IMG/VR virus record: IMGVR_UViG_3300039210_000128 | Coordinates: 1 to 35,867 of that record | Source: a virus | Length of the DNA: 35,867 nucleotides | Strand: one strand, 5' to 3' | Part shown: positions 1 through 6,491 of the stretch, piece after piece | Layout of the letters: each line of letters begins with the position of its first letter | Numbering within the stretch: position 1 is the stretch's first letter | Notes under the pieces: model-generated | The model's database searches: none | What the model was told of the DNA's origin: nothing | Seen by the model: the letters and a program-made list of their open reading frames with translations, nothing else | Made by a program: the position numbers and the translations under genes

Positions 1-2
1 CG

Positions 3-56
3 GCTACGGACAAATGGGTCGCCGCCTGCGACTGGACCGAGTACACCCAACCGTAG
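3..56 (+). CDS. 3' end of an unidentified late gene (partial)
   Basis: The first 56 bases hold the last 17 codons of a gene cut by the window edge, in frame 3, ending in TAG 11 bases before the tail fibre start. The peptide is rich in Trp and aromatic residues (WVAACDWTEYTQP at the end), as is common in tail proteins. It is not in frame with the gene cut off at the right end of the window, so it probably belongs to a different late gene. Too little remains to name it. Confidence 0.5.
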   Translation, partial: ATDKWVAACDWTEYTQP

Positions 57-66
57 GGGATGAGCG

Positions 67-1455
67 ATGCCTCTCGTCCCGCTGTTGGCGGTCTCCGGTT
101 CCGCGACCGGCACGTGGGCTTCAACCCTCGATGATTCAACGCTGGCAGGGGTTGGCACCGAGAGCTTTACCGGCACCCTTGCCACCACACTGGACGACTC
201 GGTTCTGTCCGCTGCGGTCACCGTGGCCAACCCGGTCACCGGCACCCTTGCCTCGACCTTAGACGACAGCGTGCTCGCGGCGAGCGGGTCGGTGACGGTC
301 AACATCACCGGCACCCTCGCAACCACCCTCGACGGCTCGGTCCTGGCGGCGACAGGCTCCGAGACGTTCACCGGAACACTTGCCTCCACCCTCGGTGATT
401 CCGTCCTTGCGGCGACTGGCACGGAAACCATCACCGGCACCTTGGGCTCCACGCTTGATGACTCGGTACTGGCCGCCGTCGCCACAGAGACCATCACTGG
501 AACCCTGACCGCCACACTGGACGCCGCCACGCTGGGGGCCGTCGCTGCTGAGACCATCTCGGGCACCCTAGCGGCCACACTGGACGACAGCATCCTGGCC
601 GCCACCGGTACGGTCACCAGCTCCGACGTGACTGGCGCGCTCGCCACCACCCTCGACAACTCGGTGCTCGCAGCGACCGGTACTGAGACCCTGTCCGGGA
701 CCCTGGCCTCGACCCTGGACGACGCGGTGCTCGCCGCCGCCGGGGTCGTGGCGAACCCGATCACCGGAACTCTCGCGACAACACTGGCCGATGCCGTACT
801 AGCGGCAAGCGGCACAGAGACGTTCACCGGAACGCTCGCCACCACCCTCGCCGACAGTGTACTCGCGGCGACCGGTACGGAAACCATCTCCGGAACCCTC
901 GCCGCCACCCTTAGTGACGCCGTCCTCGCGGCAACCGGCTCGGCCATAATCCCGGTCACCGGCACCCTCGCGACCACGCTCGATGACGGTGTGCTGGCTG
1001 CTGTCGGCACCGAGACGATCACTGGAACCCTGGCCGTCACCCTCGACAACGCCATGCTTGCCGCGGTCGGTTCCGAGACCCTGTCCGGGACACTGACTGC
1101 CACCCTCGATGACGCCGTGTTGGCCGCCGCCGGGACAGTGATACTCAACGTCACCGGCACCCTAGTCACGGTCCTCGAAGACGCCGAGCTGCTGGCAGTC
1201 GGCACGGAAACCTTCACCGGCACACTGATAGTCACTCTCGACGATGCGGTGCTGCTCGCGGCAGCCGTCATGGCTGGCGCCTTCCCGCTCGCTACCGACC
1301 CGAGGCTCACCCTCACCCTGCCCGGCTCCGCGCTCGCGCTCGACGTCCCAATCTCCGCGGTAACCATCGACGCGCCAACCTCAACACTGACCATCGACAC
1401 GCCCACCTCAGTGACCGCGCTCACCCTGATCGACTCACGACTGGAGTTGGTGTGA
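67..1455 (+). CDS. Repeat-built tail fibre / appendage protein
   Basis: This 462-residue protein is almost entirely tandem repeats. Eighteen copies run from about residue 14 to residue 401. Most are 21 residues long, several are 23 and one is 24, with a core of the form TGTLATTLDDSVLAA followed by GTET or a longer linker. Regular alternation of small, Thr and hydrophobic residues suggests a beta-solenoid or fibrous rod. The last 60 residues leave the repeat and carry shorter Thr/Ile/Asp/Ala repeats such as TIDAPTS. It lies at the end of the late operon and overlaps the next gene by 4 bases, which fits a tail-tip fibre or decoration that contacts the host surface. I chose ATG 67; ATG 60 is in another frame. 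The role is inferred from architecture and position, not from a recognised family. Confidence 0.8.
   Translation: MPLVPLLAVSGSATGTWASTLDDSTLAGVGTESFTGTLATTLDDSVLSAAVTVANPVTGTLASTLDDSVLAASGSVTVNITGTLATTLDGSVLAATGSETFTGTLASTLGDSVLAATGTETITGTLGSTLDDSVLAAVATETITGTLTATLDAATLGAVAAETISGTLAATLDDSILAATGTVTSSDVTGALATTLDNSVLAATGTETLSGTLASTLDDAVLAAAGVVANPITGTLATTLADAVLAASGTETFTGTLATTLADSVLAATGTETISGTLAATLSDAVLAATGSAIIPVTGTLATTLDDGVLAAVGTETITGTLAVTLDNAMLAAVGSETLSGTLTATLDDAVLAAAGTVILNVTGTLVTVLEDAELLAVGTETFTGTLIVTLDDAVLLAAAVMAGAFPLATDPRLTLTLPGSALALDVPISAVTIDAPTSTLTIDTPTSVTALTLIDSRLELV
106..1269 (+). repeat. 18 tandem 63/69/72-bp coding repeats
   Basis: The repeats begin at codon 14 of the fibre gene and the last one starts at position 1216. 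Unit lengths in residues are 21,23,23,21,21,21,21,24,21,23,21,21,23,21,21,23,21 and then a final shorter unit. The longer units carry an insertion in the linker (VANPV, VTVNI, SSDV, IIPV, ILNV types). The DNA copies differ at many synonymous positions, so the array is old or diversified rather than freshly expanded. Confidence 0.85.
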
Positions 1456-1781
1456 TGGCCTGGACTCAAGGCGACCTCGAGCCGGCCCTTGCCGGTACCG
1501 TCCTCGACGGCGCCACGCCCGTTGACCTGACCACGGCAACCGCCGTCGTCGCCCACATCCGGCGCGCTGACGGCACCGTCATCTCCCGCGCTGTCACCCT
1601 CGGCGACCAGACCACGGCGCCGGGCACGTGGACATTGCCGTGGGTTGCCGCAGTCGAGCCCGCTGCCGCTGACCTGTCCGTCGCTGGTGGGTACGCCGTG
1701 GAGATCGAGGCGACGTGGCCCACGGACCGGCCGCAGACGTTCGCTGGCGCCTCGTTCCAGGTGGCAAGGGCCATCGCCTGA
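1452..1781 (+). CDS. BppU-N-like baseplate/tail fibre accessory protein
   Basis: This 109-residue protein has the signature of the small beta-sandwich found at the N terminus of lactococcal-type baseplate upper protein (BppU) and in many actinophage tail genes. It begins with a short polar stretch (WTQGDLEPAL), then VDLTTAT followed by a hydrophobic strand with ADGTVISR, and a later segment with WTLPW and GGYAVEIEATWP. It overlaps the fibre gene by 4 bases (GTG at 1452; ATG at 1455 is an alternative) and is the last late gene before the terminator. It probably joins or caps the fibre at the tail tip. The fold assignment is by pattern only. Confidence 0.7.
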   Translation: MMAWTQGDLEPALAGTVLDGATPVDLTTATAVVAHIRRADGTVISRAVTLGDQTTAPGTWTLPWVAAVEPAAADLSVAGGYAVEIEATWPTDRPQTFAGASFQVARAIA

Positions 1782-1797
1782 CCGACCTCCGCTAGAC

Positions 1798-1849
1798 CGC
1801 CCCACCGCTCGGCCGTCCCACTGCGGCCTTGAGCGGTGGGGCGCTTTTC
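1798..1849. terminator. Strong hairpin terminator at the end of the late operon
   Basis: A perfect 13-bp stem (1798-1810 with 1831-1843, CGCCCCACCGCTC and its complement) is followed by CTTTTC. The 20-base loop holds a further 5-bp stem (GGCCG 1811-1815 with CGGCC 1824-1828). It sits between the rightward late genes and the leftward lysogeny operon, so it can end rightward late transcription. Confidence 0.85.
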
Positions 1850-1854
1850 GCTGT

Positions 1855-2280
1855 CTAGGCGCGGGTAAGTTGCTGCCGGAAGTCGTAGCCGCAGTTCCGG
1901 CAGGCGAACACGCCCTTCTTCGCGCCGTGCCCGCAGGCAGGGCAGGTCCGCTTGCTGCGTCCGGTCACGAGGTAGACCACTCCGAGAATGATGTCGATTA
2001 CAGCCCAGAAGAAGATGAGGATGGCCACCCCGATCCCGGTGCCTACAGACTCAAGGTCGTTGCAGGTCTTCGCGTCGAGGCTGCCGCAGTTCTTCGGTGT
2101 CCCGCCTGCGCTATTGGCGCCCGCGATCACCCAGAGCAGCATCAGCAGGTTGAACGCGAGGATGACGTAGGTCAGGACTCGCCAGTCGGGTAGCAAGCCG
2201 AGCCGCTTCCGTTTGGTGTGCGGCGGCTGGCCCTGCGGCATCGGCGTTCCTTGCGTTCCCCACGCGGGTGTGTCGGTCAT
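1855..2280 (-). CDS. Two-TM membrane protein with C-terminal zinc ribbon
   Basis: This 141-residue protein starts with a Gly/Pro/Gln-rich segment and a basic patch (KRKR), has membrane segments at about 35-54 and 82-106, and ends in a CPAC...CRNC zinc ribbon (Cys 113, 116, 127, 130). The loop between the membrane segments has two cysteines (65 and 73) that could form a disulfide. The termini are predicted to be cytoplasmic. It starts 18 bases after the integrase stop on the same strand, with GGGGAA upstream, so it is probably co-transcribed with repressor and integrase and expressed in the lysogen. Such a position suits a superinfection-exclusion or lysogenic-conversion gene, but I recognise no characterised family. 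Confidence 0.75.
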   Translation of the reverse strand: MTDTPAWGTQGTPMPQGQPPHTKRKRLGLLPDWRVLTYVILAFNLLMLLWVIAGANSAGGTPKNCGSLDAKTCNDLESVGTGIGVAILIFFWAVIDIILGVVYLVTGRSKRTCPACGHGAKKGVFACRNCGYDFRQQLTRA

Positions 2281-2298
2281 CGGTGTTTCCCCGTTCGG

Positions 2299-3117
2299 TT
2301 AGGCCGCGACTGGTGCCACGGCGTATACAGCGGCCCGCATCGCCCCGTCCGGGACGGCGGTGTAAATCTGCGTGGTCGTCACCGACGCGTGCCCGAGCAA
2401 GGTCTGCACGGCCAGAATGTCACGCTCGTAGGCATAGCAGAGACTGGCAAATCTGTGGCGTAGGCAATGAGCACTCCAGCCCGGGCCCAACAGCGCGCTG
2501 AGAAGCCGGCTGATGTGGTGCGGCGACAGATGTCCATTCACCTGGCCTGCGAACACCCACCCGGACGGGCACCGCTCGAGCTCGCCCGCGAGCGTGGGAT
2601 GCAAGGGGACGGTGCGTACTCGCCCGCCCTTGCCGGTCACCCGGAGTGAGCAATCAACGATGTTCGATGTGTGGACACGCGAGATCTCGCTGACGCGCAA
2701 TCCCGCGAATGCAGCGAGGTGCAGCATGAGACGCTCTCTGCTCGTCGCGTTCGCGATTGCCGCTGTCAGTACATCAGTCGGCGCCGGCCGTGGCCGGCCG
2801 GCGGGTACTCGCACGGTGGGCAGGTTCTCGGCTGGTGAGTGCGCGGTCTTCTCGGTGAGAACAGCCCACCGGAAGAAGCCTCGTGCCGCAGCACGAGCAC
2901 TCTTGCGCGCCTCGGGACCCCACGTCGATGTACCGATGAACTGCGTCAGGTCGTCGAGCGTCACGAGGTCGGCCACCGGGTAGGAGGCCGCCAACCGGCC
3001 GAGATAGAAGCGCCGCTGCACAATGGTGCCAGGGGATCGGCCACCTGCCGCCAGCCACATGCAATAGTTGTCGATGTCCGTCCACCCGACCATTGCGACT
3101 CTTCCCAGGCTGCTCAC
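2299..3117 (-). CDS. int: Tyrosine-family site-specific integrase
   Basis: The protein recombines attP with a host tRNA gene. Counting from the internal Met of MVGWTD, it has an N-terminal SAM-like core-binding domain (about 1-85) and a catalytic domain with all six residues: Arg133 (GLRVSEI), Lys155 (TGKGGR), His209 and Arg212 (HCLRHR), His235 (LLGHAS) and Tyr244 (TQIYT). GTG 3117 is chosen because GTGA overlaps the repressor stop (TGA 3116-3114), matching the coupling used throughout this genome, with AGAGG eight bases upstream. ATG 3093 (264 residues, preceded by GGGAAGAG) is a good alternative. The reading frame stays open upstream through attP, but that part is repressor sequence in another frame. 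The C terminus ends in VAA, like an ssrA degradation tail. Confidence 0.93.
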   Translation of the reverse strand: MSSLGRVAMVGWTDIDNYCMWLAAGGRSPGTIVQRRFYLGRLAASYPVADLVTLDDLTQFIGTSTWGPEARKSARAAARGFFRWAVLTEKTAHSPAENLPTVRVPAGRPRPAPTDVLTAAIANATSRERLMLHLAAFAGLRVSEISRVHTSNIVDCSLRVTGKGGRVRTVPLHPTLAGELERCPSGWVFAGQVNGHLSPHHISRLLSALLGPGWSAHCLRHRFASLCYAYERDILAVQTLLGHASVTTTQIYTAVPDGAMRAAVYAVAPVAA

Positions 3118-3470
3118 GCCGCTCGCCTCTGGGAGAAGCCATCGGATCTTGGTCGGGCCAACCTTAGTCCGTAATGTCCATAACCCGTAGGTTCGGGGTT
3201 CGAATCCCCGACAGCCCACTCGTCCGGCGGACTGGTGTCGTCTCCGCTGCGCAGCCACTCGTACGGCACGCCGCAGCGCATGGCCCATAGGCGCATCGTC
3301 TGCATCGACGCCGGATGCCGACCGTTGATCCAGGTGCTGACCGTGTTGCGCGCCACGCCGAGGTAGTCGGCCATGTCGTGTACGCCGATGTCGGCGTCGC
3401 GTAGCGCCTTGCGCATCCGGTCTGCGGTATCCCAGACCGGGACTCTCGGGGAAGACGGCTGCTCTGTCAT
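3114..3470 (-). CDS. XRE-family immunity repressor, free-phage form, with attP inside
   Basis: This 118-residue protein has an N-terminal helix-turn-helix of the XRE/Cro-CI class, with the recognition region at about residues 32-51 (MADYLGVARNTVSTWING). Residues 85-97 are encoded by the tRNA-like attP core, and residues 98-118 lie beyond it, ending in SQRRAA. Integration at attP would replace everything after about residue 97. The free-phage C terminus ends in -AA, as ssrA-like degradation tags do. It starts at ATG 3470, is transcribed away from the excisionase-like gene across the divergent control region, and its stop overlaps the integrase start. This is the arrangement of integration-dependent immunity in mycobacteriophages such as BPs. 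Repressor identity is inferred from the HTH and position. Confidence 0.88.
   Translation of the reverse strand: MTEQPSSPRVPVWDTADRMRKALRDADIGVHDMADYLGVARNTVSTWINGRHPASMQTMRLWAMRCGVPYEWLRSGDDTSPPDEWAVGDSNPEPTGYGHYGLRLARPRSDGFSQRRAA
3180..3219 (+). other. attP: attP core: 3' half of a tRNA gene
   Basis: The segment folds as the 3' part of a tRNA: anticodon-stem 3' strand CCCGT (3184-3188), variable loop AGGTT, T-stem CGGGG/CCCCG (3194-3198 and 3206-3210), T-loop TTCGAAT (3199-3205), acceptor strand ACAGCCC (3211-3217) and discriminator A (3218). No 5' half is present, so it is not a functional tRNA gene. It is the phage copy that rebuilds the host tRNA after integration. The tRNA identity is uncertain: bases at the anticodon position read CAT, but position 33 is C rather than the invariant T, so homology may end just inside the anticodon loop. 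The site lies within the repressor coding sequence, next to int. Confidence 0.85.
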
Positions 3471-3577
3471 GCAATGACTGTTGCACAGACATGGAGCACC
3501 GCGCAAGAGAATCACGAATCCAAAATAATCGCCGCAGGTACTTGCGCGATCGTCGTGCAATGTGCAACGGTCACCCC
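3471..3577. promoter_or_regulatory. Divergent early/lysogeny control region with operator-like repeats
   Basis: The region between the repressor and the excisionase-like gene must hold the leftward and rightward promoters. It contains GTTGCACA at 3480-3487, its inverted copy TGTGCAAC at 3561-3568, and an 8-3-8 imperfect palindrome at 3542-3560 (TTGCGCGA, TCG, TCGTGCAA). These are good candidates for repressor and/or Cro operators. No clear -10 box is visible on either strand. A TTGCGC at 3542-3547 could be a rightward -35 element for a nearly leaderless transcript. Confidence 0.55.
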
Positions 3578-3769
3578 ATGCCTGACGACCTGATTGGTAG
3601 CGCGGAAGCCTGCCGCATCCTCGACGTGTCCCGAGCCACCCTCACCCGGTGCGTAGCGGACGGACGGCTGCCGCTGGCAGTCAAGCTGCCCGGCCCGGCT
3701 GGCGCGTTCCTGTACCACCGCGCCGACGTGCTGGCGCTCCTGCGCGAGCGCGAGGCCGTGGCCAGCTGA
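3578..3769 (+). CDS. Small HTH protein, excisionase / Cro-like
   Basis: This 63-residue protein has the helix-turn-helix-17/MerR-like fold of phage excisionases: IGSAEACRILDVSRATLTR, then a short wing with PGPAGAFLYHRADVLALL. It is the first gene of the rightward operon and is divergent from the repressor, the place of Cro or Xis. ATG 3578 is used because the HTH begins directly after it. ATG 3560 is also in frame but lies inside the operator palindrome. No clear ribosome binding site precedes ATG 3578, so the transcript may be leaderless. It could be excisionase, Cro or both. Confidence 0.8.
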   Translation: MPDDLIGSAEACRILDVSRATLTRCVADGRLPLAVKLPGPAGAFLYHRADVLALLREREAVAS

Positions 3770-3777
3770 ACAGCGAT

Positions 3778-3806
3778 GAGCCGCCCCGCGGAAGACGGAG
3801 CGGCTC
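3778..3806. other. Hairpin in the early leader
   Basis: GAGCCGC (3778-3784) pairs with GCGGCTC (3800-3806) in the 76-base gap before the next gene. There is no T-run, so this could be an attenuator, an antitermination-type element or chance. Confidence 0.3.
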
Positions 3807-3845
3807 TGGAAATCGCACCCGCAAGTCTACCGGAAGGAAGTCGCA

Positions 3846-4601
3846 TTGAGTACAGACCTCGCGGTGATCGTCGCCGACGAAGCCGCTCTTGACCGTCTCG
3901 ACCGCGAGTCGGTGGTGGCCCTGTTGGAGCGCGGCAAGTCGTGGCTGCAACTCGCCGTCGAACGTGACGCTGAGGTGGGCGAGTTCGTCGAGGTCAAAGC
4001 CCAGGCCGAGACGATCCGCACGTACACCCTGCAGAAGCAGCTCGGCAAGGACGCCGAACTCGCCGCCGCCGAGCTTGTGCGTCGCGCTGAGCGCGGCCTC
4101 GGCCTCGCGATCCGCCGTGGCCAAGAAGCCGGCGAGATCCGAACGGCCGAGGAAACGCAACACGCTGGCGTCAACGCCAGGGACCTTGTGGCGAACGACC
4201 ACAAGGTCAGCCCACAGGAGGCATCGCAGGTAAAGCACCGTAAGGATCTCGCTCCGATCTACAAGATGGCCGACCGCGCGACGGATCAAGAGTTCGACGT
4301 TGCGCTCGCTGAGGCGAAGGCTGAGGGCAACCTGTCTCGCGCGAACGTGGTGCGGAAAGTCACAGGCGCGTCGGCGTCGACAACCGAGCGGCCGGACATC
4401 CTGCGCAACACCCATCACCACAACGCGAACCGCATCGTCGAGGAGACGGTGCACGCACTCGCCGGGCTATGCATGGGCATCGACCTCGCCCGACCGCTGC
4501 TCTCCAGCTTGGACATGCGTCAGCGGGACGACTGGGTTGCGCTGATGCGCGAGTCGCTCCGCAACCTGTCCCGCTTCGCCAGGGAGTTGGAGCAGCTATG
4601 A
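3846..4601 (+). CDS. Early protein of unknown function, helical, paired with a ParB-like gene
   Basis: This 251-residue, mostly alpha-helical protein has many Glu/Ala/Arg heptad-like stretches in the first 100 residues. A middle segment (about 110-175) contains VSPQEASQVKHRKDLAP and NLSRANVVRKVTG, which look like short helix-turn-helix units of the ParB/KorB kind. A histidine run (THHHN) follows. The start is TTG 3846, preceded by AAGGAAG at suitable spacing. It overlaps the ParB-like gene by ATGA, so the two are translationally coupled and may act together on DNA or on a regulatory target. The helix-turn-helix reading is an inference from pattern. Confidence 0.75.
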   Translation: MSTDLAVIVADEAALDRLDRESVVALLERGKSWLQLAVERDAEVGEFVEVKAQAETIRTYTLQKQLGKDAELAAAELVRRAERGLGLAIRRGQEAGEIRTAEETQHAGVNARDLVANDHKVSPQEASQVKHRKDLAPIYKMADRATDQEFDVALAEAKAEGNLSRANVVRKVTGASASTTERPDILRNTHHHNANRIVEETVHALAGLCMGIDLARPLLSSLDMRQRDDWVALMRESLRNLSRFARELEQL

Positions 4602-5410
4602 CCGTCGCGAAGCACGAGAGCAACAAAGTCACCCGCGATGCCCGTCTGAAGTGGGTGCCGATCTCGCTGATGAAGATCCCTCCCACAGCGCAGCGCGACT
4701 TGAACAACGCCCGCGTCGAGCACCTCGCCGCGGAGTTCGACTTGGAGCAGCTAGGCACGCCGACCGTCAACCACCGCGAAAGCTCGTTCTATCTCATCGA
4801 CGGACAGCACCGCATCGAAGCCTTGAAGCGTATCGGCTGGGGTGACCAGCAGGTGCAGTGCTGGACGTATGAGGATCTCAGTGAGCAGCAGGAAGCCGAA
4901 CGGTTCCTGAAACTCAACAACGTTCTCCCGGTGCAGGCATTCGATCGGTTCCGCATCGGTGTCCACGCGGGCCGTGCGGTCGAATGCGACATCGACCGCA
5001 TCGTCCGCGCTCAGGATCTGCGCGTCTCGCAAGACCACATCGACGGCGCGGTTTCCGCTGTCGGGACACTTCGCCGCATCTACGTCCGCTCGAACGGACC
5101 GACCCTCGGACGGACACTTCGCATCATCCGCGACGCTTACGGATCGGCGGGCCTTGAGGCGCCTGTACTCGACGGCATCGGCCTTCTCTGCCAGCGGTAC
5201 AACGGCCGACTGGACGACGTCACAACAGTGACGAAGCTCAGCAATGCGCACGGCGGCGTGAACGGCCTGCTGAACAAGGCCGAGAATCTGCGCCGGCAGA
5301 CGGGCAACCAGCGAGCGCATTGCGTCGCCGCTGCTGCTGTTGAACTCATCAACTCGGGCCGCGGCGGCAAGAAGCTCCCGTCGTGGTGGTCGCTGGACGT
5401 GACGTCATGA
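4598..5410 (+). CDS. ParB/Srx-fold (ParB N-terminal-like) protein
   Basis: This 270-residue protein begins with WVPISLMKIPPTAQRDLNNARV, a typical lead-in to the ParB N-terminal (sulfiredoxin-like) fold, and carries the core motif FYLIDGQHRIEAL (DGQHR at residues 68-72). That motif corresponds to the phosphate-binding GERRxxA box of ParB. The fold binds nucleotide in true ParB and has nuclease or other activities in phage relatives. The rest is helical. It starts with ATGA overlap to the upstream gene. It may act in early regulation, DNA modification or segregation; the exact role is unknown. Confidence 0.8.
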   Translation: MTVAKHESNKVTRDARLKWVPISLMKIPPTAQRDLNNARVEHLAAEFDLEQLGTPTVNHRESSFYLIDGQHRIEALKRIGWGDQQVQCWTYEDLSEQQEAERFLKLNNVLPVQAFDRFRIGVHAGRAVECDIDRIVRAQDLRVSQDHIDGAVSAVGTLRRIYVRSNGPTLGRTLRIIRDAYGSAGLEAPVLDGIGLLCQRYNGRLDDVTTVTKLSNAHGGVNGLLNKAENLRRQTGNQRAHCVAAAAVELINSGRGGKKLPSWWSLDVTS

Positions 5411-5979
5411 CCAGCACTCCCCTCCACCTGGCGCCGGACCCCGCGGACGTCGATGTCCACGCCCTGCGCGCCGACTCCTTCCGCGCAGCGCACCTCGCGG
5501 ACGCGGCGGACGGCCCCATCGTCGCCGGCTGGCACTTCGGCATCGGCATCGGCATCACATACGGCCTCGCGGTCGGCGGCCGTGGCAGCCAGGCCGCACT
5601 GAATGCCGTCGCGTCGTACCGGCAGTCGTCGTACGCGGGGGCGGCAGACGCGCTGACCGCGCTCGACGCGCTCTCCGGGTGCTACATCATCCCCCGGGAC
5701 GACAGCGCGCAAGCCCTCCGCGAGGCGATGGCCAGGCGGGCTGAGGCGGCGCAGGCGTGTGGCGTGATGCGCGGGTTCAAGCTCGCCACCGCCGAACGCC
5801 GCGACGCCACCGAGTGCCGCAGCTGCGGGACGCGCGTGCTCACGGACCTCGAGGACCACGAGCTCTGCGGCGAGCACGGCATTTTCTGCGGGTCCGAGTG
5901 CCGGCAGGACTACTGCACCCGCTCCTGCTACGTGGCCGACGGCCCGCTGACGTCCAAGGAACTGCGGGGCGACGCGTGA
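5407..5979 (+). CDS. Early hypothetical protein with C-terminal zinc-finger cluster
   Basis: This 190-residue protein has a helical N-terminal two thirds with a Gly/Ile-rich hydrophobic stretch (GWHFGIGIGITYGLAVGG, about 41-58). Its C terminus carries seven cysteines and a histidine in CRSC, HELCGEHG, FCGSEC and DYCTRSC, which suits a treble-clef or double zinc site. Translation starts at an ATGA overlap with the ParB-like gene. No family is recognised. A nucleic-acid or protein-binding role is a guess from the zinc site. Confidence 0.75.
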   Translation: MTSTPLHLAPDPADVDVHALRADSFRAAHLADAADGPIVAGWHFGIGIGITYGLAVGGRGSQAALNAVASYRQSSYAGAADALTALDALSGCYIIPRDDSAQALREAMARRAEAAQACGVMRGFKLATAERRDATECRSCGTRVLTDLEDHELCGEHGIFCGSECRQDYCTRSCYVADGPLTSKELRGDA

Positions 5980-6491
5980 GGGGCTTCGCGGTGTTCCTCG
6001 CCTGGTGGCTACTGGTCAGCGGCTCACTCCTCGTGGTGTGGGTGGGGCTCGGCGAGATCGGGCGCGCCTTGCTGCGTCGCGCCATGCGCCGCGACGTCCG
6101 CCGCCGAGCCCGCTACGTCGCCGACCGGCGCCCGCAAGAAGGTGGGGGCATGAGCGCCGCCGACCCGTACGGCCGCTTGGACGTGGAGCGCTACGCGGAA
6201 GGCCGCTACGACGGCTACAGCCCTGAGCCGCCGATCGTCCCCACCGATGAGACGGACTCACCCGAACCCGCGGACGTCGAGGATGTCGTTCTTGCCCGGG
6301 TGCCGTCCGTCGAGCGGCTACGTCACCTCGGTGCCGGCGCTGTGGACTTCCTGTACGCGTTCACGTACCTGGCGTCCGCCTGCGAGAACAGTGGCGCGTA
6401 CACCCTCGCTGACCTGGCACTGCTCGCCGCGAACCTCCGCGAGGCGCTCGGCGAGATTGCCATCACCGCGCGGCCTTCGGTCGCACCATGA
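5976..6491 (+). CDS. Membrane-anchored early protein
   Basis: The frame is open from GTG 5976, which overlaps the previous stop (GTGA), to 6491, giving 171 residues. An N-terminal membrane helix (about 3-26) is followed by a very basic stretch (LLRRAMRRDVRRRARYVADRR), a Pro/Glu/Asp-rich linker and a helical C-terminal domain with VDFLYAFTYLASACE. ATG 6150 in the same frame has a plausible ribosome site (AAGGTGG), so a shorter soluble form or two originally separate genes are possible. A second small protein at 8577-8879 repeats the TM, basic stretch and RYVADR pattern. Confidence 0.65.
   Translation: MRGFAVFLAWWLLVSGSLLVVWVGLGEIGRALLRRAMRRDVRRRARYVADRRPQEGGGMSAADPYGRLDVERYAEGRYDGYSPEPPIVPTDETDSPEPADVEDVVLARVPSVERLRHLGAGAVDFLYAFTYLASACENSGAYTLADLALLAANLREALGEIAITARPSVAP

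Noticed and set aside
106-1269. CRISPR-like array
   Set aside because: The 63-72 bp repeats are contiguous, coding and divergent, with no unique spacers or cas genes. They are protein repeats.
3180-3219. A functional tRNA gene
   Set aside because: Only the 3' half is present; upstream bases do not form a D-arm or acceptor 5' strand, and position 33 is C. It is an attachment site.
3114-3567. Extended integrase or repressor starting upstream near 3560
   Set aside because: The extra N-terminal residues are Arg-rich translations of the repressor gene or control region in the wrong frame, with no ribosome site. The HTH and integrase domains start later.
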